Position numbers and translations under genes: made by a program | Notes under the pieces: model-generated | Database searches by the model: none | Told to the model about the DNA's origin: nothing | Seen by the model: the letters and a program-made list of their open reading frames with translations, nothing else | DNA from: Chthonomonas sp. | Lineage (GTDB): Bacteria; Armatimonadota; Fimbriimonadia; Fimbriimonadales; Fimbriimonadaceae | Assembly: GCA_016788115.1 (NCBI GenBank) | Contig: JAEURR010000007.1 | Location: 88,488-152,487, forward strand | Direction of reading: 5' to 3' | DNA length: 64,000 nt | Shown here: positions 15,067 to 23,955 of the stretch, in pieces | How positions within the stretch are numbered: the first letter of the stretch is position 1 | How the letters are laid out: each line of letters starts with the position of its first letter

Positions 15067-16992
15067 GTGCCTGATATGCCGAGCGACCGATTCGAGCAAG
15101 AGTTCGTTCAGAAGACCGTTTCCGCGCAACAAGCCATCGCGCGTATCCGAAGCGGGGATCGGGTCTACGTTGGCTCAAACTGCGGGCATCCGGTCACGCT
15201 CACCGCCGAACTCGTCAATCATGCCGATCGGCTCAGCGGAGTCGAGGTGGTCCACCTCGCCACCTTTGGTCCCGCCCCATACGTCGAGCCGGGCCTCCGG
15301 GAGAGCTTCCGCCACGTTGCGTTCTTCATCGGCCCGAACACGCGTGCAGCCAGCGATGCGGGCCGGGTCGAATACATGCCAGTCTTCCTGAGCGACATCC
15401 CTCGACTGTTCAAGTCCGGGCAGCTGGGTCTCGATGTCGCTCTCGTGAGTGTCAGCCCTCCGGACGACCACGGGTTCTGCTCGCTGGGAGTGAGCGTGGA
15501 CATTGGCTACGCCGCGTGTCGTTCGGCGCGATCGGTGATCGCCGAGGTCAACCCGAACATGCCCCGCACTCTTGGAGACGGGTTCCTGCACGTATCAGAG
15601 ATTGACGCCTTTGTCGCTGTGGAGACTCCCATCATCGAGTTCTCTTCGAGTACCAGCGATCCGGTGACCGCTCAGATCGGCCGTAACATCGCAGTGATGA
15701 TCGACGATGGGGCGACGCTGCAGACCGGCATCGGAGCAATCCCAAGCGCGGTTTTGAACGCGCTTGGAGACAAGAACGACCTTGGTATCCACACCGAGCT
15801 CTTTGGCGATGAACTGGTCGCGGCCATTGAACGCGGCAACGTGAATTGCAGGCAGAAGACGCTGCACCGTGACCGGGTGGTCGCCACATTTGTATTGGGA
15901 ACCCGACCCACCTACGATGCGATTCACAACAACCCGTTCTTCTACCTTGCGCCCACCGAGTACGTAAACGACCCGAACGTGATCGCTCGAAATGATCGGA
16001 TGGTTGCGATCAATGGTGCGTTGGAGGTGGATCTTACCGGCCAAGTCGTCGCCGATAGCATCGGCAGCCGGATCTATAGCGGTATCGGCGGTCAAGTGGA
16101 TTTCATTCGCGGAGCGTCTCTCAGCAAGGGCGGCAAGCCGATCCTCACCTTGCCCTCAACGGCTCGCGGGGGCGAAGTCAGCCGCATTGTGGCTCAGCTC
16201 GCCCCAGGCGCAGGCGTCGTTACCTCGCGCGCCGACGTCCGGTACGTGGTGACCGAGTACGGAGTCGCTTACCTGCATGGCAAGACGCTTCGGCAGCGAG
16301 CGCTCGCCCTCATCCGCATCGCCCATCCGAGCTTCCGCGACGCGCTGCTGGCACAGGCAAAGGAGCTCGGTCTAGTGCCCCAAGATCAGCCGTCGGTGGA
16401 GGTGAACTACCCCGCCCACTTGGCGCGCGAAATCCATCTTAATGACGGCACCGCGCTGTGGCTACGTCCGATTTTGCCCACCGACGATCAGCTGCTGCGA
16501 CGGCACTTCCACACGCTCAGCCCCGAGGCGGTGCACCACCGATTCCACCGCGCGATCCGCATGCTCAGCGACCGGGTCGTGAGCGACCTGGTGAACGTCG
16601 ATTATCAACGGCACATGGCCTTAGTCGCGACGGAGCGCGTGGGGGAGGTCGAGACGATTGTGGCGACAGCGCGCGCTATTTTCAATGACGTCGACATGAC
16701 TGCCGAACTCGCGTTCGCCATCATCGACCCCTATCGCGGCCGCGGCCTGGGTCGCGTGTTGCTCGCCGCCCTAATCGACCATGCGCGTAGCCAGCGCATC
16801 GTCGCACTCAAGGGTTACATCGAGCAGGATAATCGCGCGATGATCCACCTCATGGAGACGTGCGGACTTCCCTACGCCGTGACCCACGAAGAGGACATGA
16901 AGGTTTTCACGCTTGAGGTGACGCCGACTCGGAGTGCACCCCAAGTCCCAGCGCCCGACCGATCTGACCTACCAAGTAGAAGCTCCCTGTGA
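15067..16992 (+). CDS. Acetyl-CoA hydrolase/CoA-transferase fused to a GNAT acetyltransferase
   Basis: A 641-residue fusion. Residues 1 to about 440 form a family I CoA-transferase of the acetyl-CoA hydrolase/4-hydroxybutyrate CoA-transferase type. They include IHTELFGDEL (about 239-248), holding the likely catalytic Glu, and VTEYGVAYLHGK near 395. Residues from about 455 form a GNAT domain with the acetyl-CoA loop YRGRGLGRVLL. Similar fusions exist in other bacteria; the substrates are unknown. The start is GTG 15067 or ATG 15076, with no ribosome binding site; TAATCA six bases before the GTG suggests a leaderless transcript. The last 29 codons overlap the convergent folC gene, so the tail beyond MKVFTLEV is probably a non-conserved extension. 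Confidence 0.88.
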   Translation: MPDMPSDRFEQEFVQKTVSAQQAIARIRSGDRVYVGSNCGHPVTLTAELVNHADRLSGVEVVHLATFGPAPYVEPGLRESFRHVAFFIGPNTRAASDAGRVEYMPVFLSDIPRLFKSGQLGLDVALVSVSPPDDHGFCSLGVSVDIGYAACRSARSVIAEVNPNMPRTLGDGFLHVSEIDAFVAVETPIIEFSSSTSDPVTAQIGRNIAVMIDDGATLQTGIGAIPSAVLNALGDKNDLGIHTELFGDELVAAIERGNVNCRQKTLHRDRVVATFVLGTRPTYDAIHNNPFFYLAPTEYVNDPNVIARNDRMVAINGALEVDLTGQVVADSIGSRIYSGIGGQVDFIRGASLSKGGKPILTLPSTARGGEVSRIVAQLAPGAGVVTSRADVRYVVTEYGVAYLHGKTLRQRALALIRIAHPSFRDALLAQAKELGLVPQDQPSVEVNYPAHLAREIHLNDGTALWLRPILPTDDQLLRRHFHTLSPEAVHHRFHRAIRMLSDRVVSDLVNVDYQRHMALVATERVGEVETIVATARAIFNDVDMTAELAFAIIDPYRGRGLGRVLLAALIDHARSQRIVALKGYIEQDNRAMIHLMETCGLPYAVTHEEDMKVFTLEVTPTRSAPQVPAPDRSDLPSRSSL

Positions 16993-18238
16993 CAAGAACC
17001 GCGTCGGCGTGACAGGCCCGGGCGGCAGCGCACGCGGCTAAGATCGCTTCCGCATCGTTCGCGACCGTCTCTACTGCGAAGCCAACTTGCTTCAAAGCGT
17101 CGGCAGTGACATGGGGCTCCCGCGCCCGGTAGAAGATGATGGGCGGAACGATGATGCTCTCGATGACGCCCCTGAGCGGTGTGTAGAAGGTTCCCAGGTC
17201 ATGCCCGTCGATCATGTTCGAGATGAGTACCACCGACCGAATCCCTTCTTTTGCGAGCGTCGCGCTCAAGTTCTCTGCCGAGTTCAGATTGTGCGCTCCA
17301 TCCAAAATGAAGGGCACCCCCGCGTGCTCGGTCCGTTGAAAACGCCCAGGGATGAAGGCGCGGGCCGCACCCCGCGCGAGGGCGGCGGGATCAGAGCCAG
17401 CTCCGGACGCCAGCATCGCCGCCACCGCGAGCGCCATGTTTTCCGCCTGCATCATTCCGGTCAGCCCCGGTTTCAGACCGCCGACTTCACCGAAGGGGGT
17501 CGCCACCGCATAGCAGTCGCCCGAGAATTCCAACAAGACATCGCGACCCAGCAAGTAAGCCGGTGCTCCCACCGCGTCCGCGCGACGCAGAATCGCCTCG
17601 CGCGGCTCCGAGAGCATGGGTCCTACGATCACAGGTACGCCCGGTTTGATAATCCCGGCCTTCTCGGTCGCGATTTCCCCCAGCGTCGAACCCAGAATGC
17701 TCATGTGGTCCCAGCCGATGCTGGTGATGACCGAACACCGGGGTGTCACCACATTGGTGGCGTCGAGCCGACCACCCAGACCGACCTCGAGCGCGACCCA
17801 CCGGGCCTGCATTGCCTTCCAATAGGCAAAGCCGAGCGCGGTCTTGAATTCGAACTCCGTTGGGCCATCGAACTCGGTCTTCTCCAGTGCCTCCGCGACG
17901 GGACGGAGCTGAGTCGTGAACCGGGCGAATTCCTCTTCGGAGATATGTTGACGCCCGAGCTGCACCCGCTCGCGGATGTCGTACACGTACGGACTGAAGA
18001 ACGCACCTGTCACATGGCAATGCTCCACCAGCATGCTTTGGAGCATTGCCGTGACGCTGCCTTTGCCGTTCGTCCCGGCGACGTGTACGAACCTGGGCCC
18101 GCGCTCGCCGATCCCTATGGCATCTCCCAAGCCCGCCTGAAACACGAACTCATCCATGCGGTCGAGGCCGAGCCGCCAACCGCGTTTTTCCAGCGATGCA
18201 ATGTATTGGACCGATTCCGGAAAGTTCATGCTAGACAT
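16907..18238 (-). CDS. folC: Folylpolyglutamate synthase / dihydrofolate synthase
   Basis: A 443-residue Mur-ligase family enzyme that adds glutamate to (dihydro)folate with ATP. Visible motifs are the P-loop AGTNGKGSV (about 54-62), LEVGLGGRLDATNV, the DHM triad in SIGWDHMSILG, FILDGAHN and the C-terminal VTGSFYLVGQ. Starts at 18238 or at a second ATG three codons later are both possible. With folP at 48447 it places two folate enzymes in the window, in separate operons. Its 3' end overlaps the convergent CoA-transferase gene by 86 bases. Confidence 0.95.
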   Translation of the reverse strand: MSSMNFPESVQYIASLEKRGWRLGLDRMDEFVFQAGLGDAIGIGERGPRFVHVAGTNGKGSVTAMLQSMLVEHCHVTGAFFSPYVYDIRERVQLGRQHISEEEFARFTTQLRPVAEALEKTEFDGPTEFEFKTALGFAYWKAMQARWVALEVGLGGRLDATNVVTPRCSVITSIGWDHMSILGSTLGEIATEKAGIIKPGVPVIVGPMLSEPREAILRRADAVGAPAYLLGRDVLLEFSGDCYAVATPFGEVGGLKPGLTGMMQAENMALAVAAMLASGAGSDPAALARGAARAFIPGRFQRTEHAGVPFILDGAHNLNSAENLSATLAKEGIRSVVLISNMIDGHDLGTFYTPLRGVIESIIVPPIIFYRAREPHVTADALKQVGFAVETVANDAEAILAACAAARACHADAVLVTGSFYLVGQIGRALGLGVHSESASPQA

Positions 18239-18266
18239 TCGTTCTACGCGGGATAATGAGCGAATT

Positions 18267-18722
18267 ATGGCGCTCCATCAGATTCCGTGTGAATTGTGCG
18301 ATCAGCTCATTCTATGTCGCGACGGATCGCACCCGCGCCTCATCTCCGAGATGGAATCTGGCTTCGCCGTGCTTGGGCCATCCCAGTATTTCTACGGTTA
18401 TTCACTCCTGATATGCAAAGAGCCCGCAACGGAGCTGGACGAGCTTGAGCCGCTCTTCCGCAAGCAATACCTTGACGACATGGCGCGGCTGGCGCAGGCG
18501 GTGAGGCTCGCCGTCCGACCGAACAAGCTCAACACCGAGGCCCTGGGGAACGTGTGCCATCACCACCATTGGCACGTCTTCCCGCGGTATCTCAATGAAC
18601 CGGAGCCCCTGCTGCCGGTGTGGCAGTGCATGCCCACCGAGGACGAGGCTGCAGAGCACTTGTTCGATCGCGTGAGACACGAGGACTTGATCCAGCAGAT
18701 TAGGCGACGGCTCAGAGATTGA
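18267..18722 (+). CDS. HIT family nucleotide-binding protein
   Basis: A 151-residue protein with the histidine triad HHHWHVF inside VCHHHHWHVFPRY, the active site of HIT hydrolases and transferases acting on nucleoside phosphates. An N-terminal CELC pair could bind zinc. The ATG at 18267 is chosen because the HIT domain starts right after it; TAATGA lies 7 bases upstream and no ribosome binding site is seen. It is divergent from folC, and its 3' end overlaps argH by 11 bases. The substrate cannot be assigned. Confidence 0.85.
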   Translation: MALHQIPCELCDQLILCRDGSHPRLISEMESGFAVLGPSQYFYGYSLLICKEPATELDELEPLFRKQYLDDMARLAQAVRLAVRPNKLNTEALGNVCHHHHWHVFPRYLNEPEPLLPVWQCMPTEDEAAEHLFDRVRHEDLIQQIRRRLRD

Positions 18723-19902
18723 GCTTGGCGGCAACGCGTCGATACGCCTCGCGGAACGAGATCCCTTCCCCCTGGACGAGCGCATAAGCACGCTCGGCAG
18801 CATAGAGGTCGGGCGTCATGGCATGGTCGAGCGTCGCGGGATTGAACCTCACGCCTCCGAGCGCATGGGCCGCAATGCTGAGGCACGCCTTGGTCCGGTC
18901 GATGCACCGAAAGAGCGGTGCCTTCATCAATTGCAGGTCCCGGAAGTACCCGCTCGACAGCCGCGTCGTGAGCGCTTGGATCGCGGCGAGATCGGCATTG
19001 GCCTGCGTCGCATGGGCGCGAATCAGCTCGAAGACGTCGGGGTTGCGCTTCTGAGGCATGATCGATGAACCGGTCGTGAAAGCTGGATCGAGGGTGACAA
19101 AGCCGTACTCCGTGGTCGCGAAGAGCACCAGGTCCGATGCCGCACGGCTCAGATCACCCTGCAGTAGCGTGCATGCGAACGCAAACGCCGACTCCGCTTT
19201 GCCGCGACTGAGTTGCACCGCGGTTACAGGTTCCTGCGGGCTAGCGAATCCGAGTTCTTCTGCCACCCATACGCGATCGAGTACGAGTCCCGGCGTGCCG
19301 TAGCCTGCGGCCGAGCCGAGCGGGCACAGGTTCCACAGTCCGCTGAGCGCATCCAACGTGTCCGCGCTATGCATCAGCTCGGCGGCATGCGCACCTGCCC
19401 AATCCGCAACGGTACTGGGCATCGCGCGTTGCAGGTGAGTGTAGCCGGGAATGCTCAGATTGCCCTGGCGCACGACGAGAGCGTTGAACGCGTTTGACGC
19501 GGCGGCGGCCAGGTTGCGCATCTCCTCCGCTTCAGCGCGCAGGTAAAGCCGCATCGCAGTCAGCACTTGATCGTTGCGCGAGCGGCCGAGGTGGATCCGC
19601 TGGCCCAGGTCACCCAGCCGCATGGTCAGGTGCGCTTCAATGGCTGTGTGACAATCCTCTTGCTGGGGAAGAATCGACCACTGCCCTTGTGCGTGTTCTG
19701 CCGCTAGATCGCTCAGTGCTACTGCCAACCGCTCGGCGTCTTCCGTGCTGAGGTAGCCACACCGTGCGAGCATGCGGGCGTGGGCAACACTTGCGGTGCA
19801 ATCGTGCCCGACGAGCCGCGCGTCCAGGGTCACGTCGTCACCTACGGTGAACTCCAGAACCGCGGCGTCCACCGCGGTCCCCTTCTCCCACAGGCGACTC
19901 AT
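18712..19902 (-). CDS. argH: Argininosuccinate lyase
   Basis: A 396-residue enzyme of the fumarase/aspartase superfamily, which splits argininosuccinate into arginine and fumarate. The signature loop GSSIMPQKRNPD is intact, as are HLGRSRNDQV and GYTHLQRAMP. It is somewhat shorter than the usual roughly 460 residues. It is the last gene of the arginine operon and overlaps the preceding deacylase gene by four bases (ATGA). Confidence 0.95.
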   Translation of the reverse strand: MSRLWEKGTAVDAAVLEFTVGDDVTLDARLVGHDCTASVAHARMLARCGYLSTEDAERLAVALSDLAAEHAQGQWSILPQQEDCHTAIEAHLTMRLGDLGQRIHLGRSRNDQVLTAMRLYLRAEAEEMRNLAAAASNAFNALVVRQGNLSIPGYTHLQRAMPSTVADWAGAHAAELMHSADTLDALSGLWNLCPLGSAAGYGTPGLVLDRVWVAEELGFASPQEPVTAVQLSRGKAESAFAFACTLLQGDLSRAASDLVLFATTEYGFVTLDPAFTTGSSIMPQKRNPDVFELIRAHATQANADLAAIQALTTRLSSGYFRDLQLMKAPLFRCIDRTKACLSIAAHALGGVRFNPATLDHAMTPDLYAAERAYALVQGEGISFREAYRRVAAKLNL

Positions 19903-20975
19903 GAAGCCACCTCTGCGAACCGGTCGATCAGTGCGGAATAGAAGCGCGCCCCATCGAGAAGCTCGCTCTCAAGGACGAACTCGTCGGCGGAGTGCGACCG
20001 GGCTGAGACCCCTGGGCCCACCTTGATCGTGGGGACGTCTTGGAAGAAAACTTGATCGCTCATCGTTTGGCTCGCGAAAGTCCGGCGGTCCGGTGCGGCT
20101 TGCTGCGCAGCTCTGACAATTGCCGCATCGGGTGGACACGCATATGGCAAGAGCCGAGTCGAACGTGGTTCGATCTCACCTTCGACCAGCGAGCTCAAAT
20201 AGTCCACCAGCGCCCCGTGCTCTATGCCCGGCGAGGTTCGAATATCTAGCGTCGCCGAGGCTTGGCCGGGGACCTGATTGGAAACCTCTGCGCCCCGTAG
20301 CATGGTGACTTGGAGGGTCGTTGGACCAAGCTCGGGGTGCGGAGATCCCAGGTTTGCGCTCTTTAGGGCGACGAGGTCACGCGCAAGTTGCCAACCCGGC
20401 GAATCGATGCCCAAGGAGTCGGCATTGGCGGCGTGGCAGGCAGTGCCACGGGCGATCAGGTTCAAGATCATGAGCCCCTTTTGCGCAGTTCCGATGTGGA
20501 GATCGGTGGGCTCACCCACCACGACGCCGTTGGGTCGCCAGCCCAGTTCGTCGCGCAGCCAGGGCCAAGCGACTTCGGTCCCCAGCCCGCCGGTCTCTTC
20601 GTCGCCGACAAGCATGAGGACGACCTCGCAGGGTCCTCCGGACTCGTGGGCCCGCAAGAAGGCAGCGATCATTGCGGCGACGCTGGCCTTCGTGTCGTTG
20701 CTGCCCAGACCATAGACCCGCCCGTCCTCTTGAGCCGGATCCCACGGATCGCGCGTCCAGCTAGAGTTTGGGGGCACGGTGTCGAGGTGTGAGTTTAAAA
20801 GCAACCGCTGGCCGCGACCAGTCCGCGCGATGACGTTGTGATGCAGGCGGTGCACCTCGACTCCTGCGCTGCTCAGAAACTCGGACACGAAGTCAGCGAT
20901 CTCACCTTCTTCATGCGAAACGCTGGGGATTCGGACCAGGTCCCGGTGGAGTTGCAGCAGCTGCGCTTCGGTCAT
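19899..20975 (-). CDS. argE: M20 family deacylase, probable N-acylcitrulline/N-acylornithine deacylase
   Basis: A 358-residue dinuclear-zinc amidohydrolase. Metal and catalytic motifs are visible: NSHLDTVPP, GSNDTKAS, GDEETGG with the catalytic Glu, and VGEPTDL. In the arginine operon its likely job is to remove the acyl group late in the pathway, from acylcitrulline if the carbamoyltransferase acts on acylornithine as predicted. The symbol argE is used in that functional sense. It overlaps argB and argH by ATGA on both sides. Confidence 0.85.
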   Translation of the reverse strand: MTEAQLLQLHRDLVRIPSVSHEEGEIADFVSEFLSSAGVEVHRLHHNVIARTGRGQRLLLNSHLDTVPPNSSWTRDPWDPAQEDGRVYGLGSNDTKASVAAMIAAFLRAHESGGPCEVVLMLVGDEETGGLGTEVAWPWLRDELGWRPNGVVVGEPTDLHIGTAQKGLMILNLIARGTACHAANADSLGIDSPGWQLARDLVALKSANLGSPHPELGPTTLQVTMLRGAEVSNQVPGQASATLDIRTSPGIEHGALVDYLSSLVEGEIEPRSTRLLPYACPPDAAIVRAAQQAAPDRRTFASQTMSDQVFFQDVPTIKVGPGVSARSHSADEFVLESELLDGARFYSALIDRFAEVAS

Positions 20976-21847
20976 AGGAGGTCACACTCAGTAAGGCTGA
21001 TGAGCGTGCCGCACCCCTCGTTTGTGAAGAGCTCGGTCAAGATCGAATCGGGGTACCCAAATCCGATGACGTGGACCCGATCGACGCCACCCTTCAGCGC
21101 CGAATGAATCGCGGACGATTTGGGCAACATGCCTCCCGACAACTTTCCAGACTCGATCAGGGCTTCGAGCTCGGTGAGCGCCAGCTGCGAAATCAGCGTA
21201 GTCGGGTCGCCAAACGTCTCCAGAATCCCTTCCGCCCCCGTGAGCATGATGAGTTTGGAAGCTCCGATCGCAACGGCGATCGCTGCTGCGACGGTGTCGG
21301 CGTTGATGTTCAGAGGCTCGCCGTTGGCGTCGGCCGCAAGAGGGCTTACGATCGGGAGATGACCACGATCCAAGAGTGATTCCAGGACTTTGGTATCGAT
21401 CCCGACGATCTCGCCGACATGCCCAAAGTCGATGGGGACTTTGCTGCGCGGCTCAGCTTGGATGAGCCCCGAGTCGATGCCAGAGAGGCCGACCGCATCC
21501 ACTCCCAGCTTGCGGCAGGCTCCGAGCAGCGTCGCTTGAACTTCCCCGTTGAGCGCCAAGATCGAGACCTGCAGCATCTCGCGACTGGTTGCTCGACGAC
21601 CCTCCACGAAGGTGTACTCGACCCCCAGCCGCTTTGCCAGTTCGTTTGCTTGGGTTCCACCGCCATGGACGAATACGACGCGAACTCCCAGATCGTGCAG
21701 GACTTGCAGTTGCTCCAGGACCCGGAGCGCCTCTTCTTGCGTGCGTAGCCCTTCCCCGCCGCACTTGACGACAAAGGTCTGGCCGCGGTGGTGCCGCAGA
21801 TAGGGAATCGCGTGCCTGAGCGATGCGACGGGGCTAGGATGCTCCAT
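20972..21847 (-). CDS. argB: N-acylglutamate kinase
   Basis: A 291-residue amino acid kinase that phosphorylates the gamma-carboxylate of N-acylglutamate. Visible motifs are FVVKCGGEGL with the phosphate-binding Lys, FVHGGGTQ, and NINADTVAAAIAVAIGA; the C-terminal KLSGGMLPK is also typical. It lies within the arginine operon, its start overlapping argF' by 14 bases and its stop overlapping the deacylase by 4. Whether acetyl or succinyl is the carrier group is unknown. Confidence 0.93.
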   Translation of the reverse strand: MEHPSPVASLRHAIPYLRHHRGQTFVVKCGGEGLRTQEEALRVLEQLQVLHDLGVRVVFVHGGGTQANELAKRLGVEYTFVEGRRATSREMLQVSILALNGEVQATLLGACRKLGVDAVGLSGIDSGLIQAEPRSKVPIDFGHVGEIVGIDTKVLESLLDRGHLPIVSPLAADANGEPLNINADTVAAAIAVAIGASKLIMLTGAEGILETFGDPTTLISQLALTELEALIESGKLSGGMLPKSSAIHSALKGGVDRVHVIGFGYPDSILTELFTNEGCGTLISLTECDLL

Positions 21848-22832
21848 TGTTCTTCTCCATGAGGTGGGTCATGATCGCCTTCTGCACGTGCAGCCGATTT
21901 GCAGCTTGGGCCAGCACGATGCTGCGCGGCCCATCGAGCACTTCGTCGGCGACTTTCACATTGCGCCTTACCGGGAGGCAGTGCATAAATTTTGCGTTGG
22001 GGCGTGCCGATTCGAACCATGATTCGGCCACGCACCAATCGCGAAGGTGGGACCGGGCGGCGAGTTCGGCATCAGGATGGCCGTACAGGTCGGGGCGGCA
22101 CCACGACTTGCAATACAAGACGTGGGCACCATCAAGCGCAACGACCCGATCGTCGGTAGTCTGTACTCTGGTGTAGGCGCGGGCTTCGACCAGGATCTGA
22201 TCCGGCAGGTCGTATCCAGCCGGACGCAGCACGGTGACGTGCATGCCACGCCGGGCAGCCATCATGAGCGCGGCGCGTGGGACGGCATACGGGAGCGGTT
22301 TGGGATGGTACGCCCAACTCAAGACAAATTTGCCGTCACGAGGGACGTCGATGTCATCGAGCGTTTTCCAGTCGGCGAGGGCTTGGCATGGGTGGTCTGA
22401 CGCCGATTCCATGTTGATGACGGGCTTTGGGGACAGGTCGGCGATCTGCCGCATCAGTCCGTCAGCCAGATCCTCGCTGAGCGACTGCTGCTTCGCAAAG
22501 CAGCGCACGCCGAGCAGGTCACAATACTGCGCAAGCACCGGAATCGCCTCGCGCAGGTGTTCTTGTTCCGCGCCATCCATAACGATACCGTCGCGGGTCT
22601 CCAGTTGCCACGAGCCCGAGCCCGGCTGGATCACGAACGATCCGCCGCCAAGCTGCGCCACCCCCGACTGAATCGAGGCGAGTGTGCGCAAGCTTGGGTT
22701 CATGAAGAGCAAGCCAACGACCTTGCCCGCCAGCGGCCTTGCATCGGGATGGGTCTTCAAATAGTCCGAAAGCCGAAGAAGCATCTCGGTCTGATCGCTC
22801 GCTAAATCCGTGAGGGAGAGATAGTTCCTCAT
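21834..22832 (-). CDS. argF': N-acylornithine carbamoyltransferase
   Basis: A 332-residue transcarbamylase of the acetyl/succinyl-ornithine branch rather than classical ornithine carbamoyltransferase. Carbamoyl-phosphate residues are in place: SLRT at 47-50, Trp75, Arg110 and HPCQ. HCLPVRRNVK keeps the Lys seen in Xanthomonas acetylornithine transcarbamylase, and YCKSW is also shared. Position 90, known to switch between acetyl (Glu) and succinyl (Pro) specificity, is Gln here. The second Arg of the SxRTR motif is Leu51. It overlaps argD by ATGA. Confidence 0.9.
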   Translation of the reverse strand: MRNYLSLTDLASDQTEMLLRLSDYLKTHPDARPLAGKVVGLLFMNPSLRTLASIQSGVAQLGGGSFVIQPGSGSWQLETRDGIVMDGAEQEHLREAIPVLAQYCDLLGVRCFAKQQSLSEDLADGLMRQIADLSPKPVINMESASDHPCQALADWKTLDDIDVPRDGKFVLSWAYHPKPLPYAVPRAALMMAARRGMHVTVLRPAGYDLPDQILVEARAYTRVQTTDDRVVALDGAHVLYCKSWCRPDLYGHPDAELAARSHLRDWCVAESWFESARPNAKFMHCLPVRRNVKVADEVLDGPRSIVLAQAANRLHVQKAIMTHLMEKNNGAS

Positions 22833-23953
22833 GCTGGCACCTTGCGAAGCGCCGCTAAGAAAGTATCGACCGCGGCGTCATCGATGACCAAGGGAGGTAG
22901 CAGGCGCACAACGTTGGGGTCCTTGGCATCGCCAGTGATGAAACCGGCATCGAGCAACTCGGCCCGGACATCTCGGCTCGGGCGGATGGTGTGCAGTCCG
23001 ATGAGTAGGCCCCGCCCAGAAACGCTGCGGACCACGCCGCCTCTGGTTTCTGTCATCAGTCGTTGGCTGATCCGATTCACATTCGCAAGGAACGCAGGCC
23101 GACTCACCGCCTTGATCGTGATATCCATCGCGGCACACGCCATGGGCCCGCCGCCGAAGGTAGTACCGTAGCTTCCTTTCGGCAAGTCTTTGCAAAGCTC
23201 GGAACCTGCACAGGTCGCCCCAATCGGGAATCCGCCCGCGAGCCCTTTGGCAGCCGTGAGAATGTCAGGGATGACTCTCAGCGCTTCGATCGCGAAGAAG
23301 GTTCCGCAACGACCCGCGCCGGTCTGGACTTCGTCGGCGATCATGAGTGCACCCGTTTCCGTGCAGCGCCGCCGTGCAGCCTGAACGAACTCGGTGCTCA
23401 GTGTCCTGGCCCCCGCGACCCCTTGGACTGGCTCGAAAATGAACGCCGCCGTCTGGTCGGTGACCGCGCTCTCCAGCCCATCAAGATCTTCGGGCTCAAG
23501 CCAGTCGACTTCGAAAGGTCGATTCGGAAACCCGTACCAGCTGGTCGATCCGTCGGTGATGGCGGCCGCCGCCGCGGTTCTGCCGTGAAATGCTCCGCGC
23601 AGAGCCGTCACGCGTAGGCGCTGCGTATGGGTCAGCGCAAGCCTCAGGGCATTCTCGTTGGCCTCCGCGCCCGAGTTCACCAAGAGCACGTGGTCCACGC
23701 CGCTAGGCAGTTGCCCAACCAGCCGTTCGACTGCGCGCGTGCGGACCGGCACTTCAATCGCATTGGATTGAAACACAAGGTCCTTTGCCTGCGCGGAGAT
23801 GGCCTGGCTCAGACCGGCATGACTGTAGCCTAGCGAAGCCACCGCGTGGCCGCCGTAAAAGTCGATGTACTCGCGACCGTGCCCGTCGCGCACGGTGACG
23901 CCGCAACCGGAGACCAACTCTGGACCGATGCGTGTGTAGACGGGGAACTCCAT
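22829..23953 (-). CDS. argD: N-acylornithine aminotransferase
   Basis: A 374-residue class III PLP-dependent aminotransferase. DFYGGHAVASLGYSH near the start, LLVNSGAEANENAL, IADEVQTGAGRCG and the PLP-lysine region TAAKGLAGGFPIGA mark the ArgD/LysJ group and resemble Bacteroidetes-type ArgD. The ATG at 23953, three bases after the argC stop, fits the domain start; the frame is open for 24 codons upstream inside argC. It is coupled to argF' by ATGA. Confidence 0.93.
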   Translation of the reverse strand: MEFPVYTRIGPELVSGCGVTVRDGHGREYIDFYGGHAVASLGYSHAGLSQAISAQAKDLVFQSNAIEVPVRTRAVERLVGQLPSGVDHVLLVNSGAEANENALRLALTHTQRLRVTALRGAFHGRTAAAAAITDGSTSWYGFPNRPFEVDWLEPEDLDGLESAVTDQTAAFIFEPVQGVAGARTLSTEFVQAARRRCTETGALMIADEVQTGAGRCGTFFAIEALRVIPDILTAAKGLAGGFPIGATCAGSELCKDLPKGSYGTTFGGGPMACAAMDITIKAVSRPAFLANVNRISQRLMTETRGGVVRSVSGRGLLIGLHTIRPSRDVRAELLDAGFITGDAKDPNVVRLLPPLVIDDAAVDTFLAALRKVPA

Positions 23954-23955
23954 GG

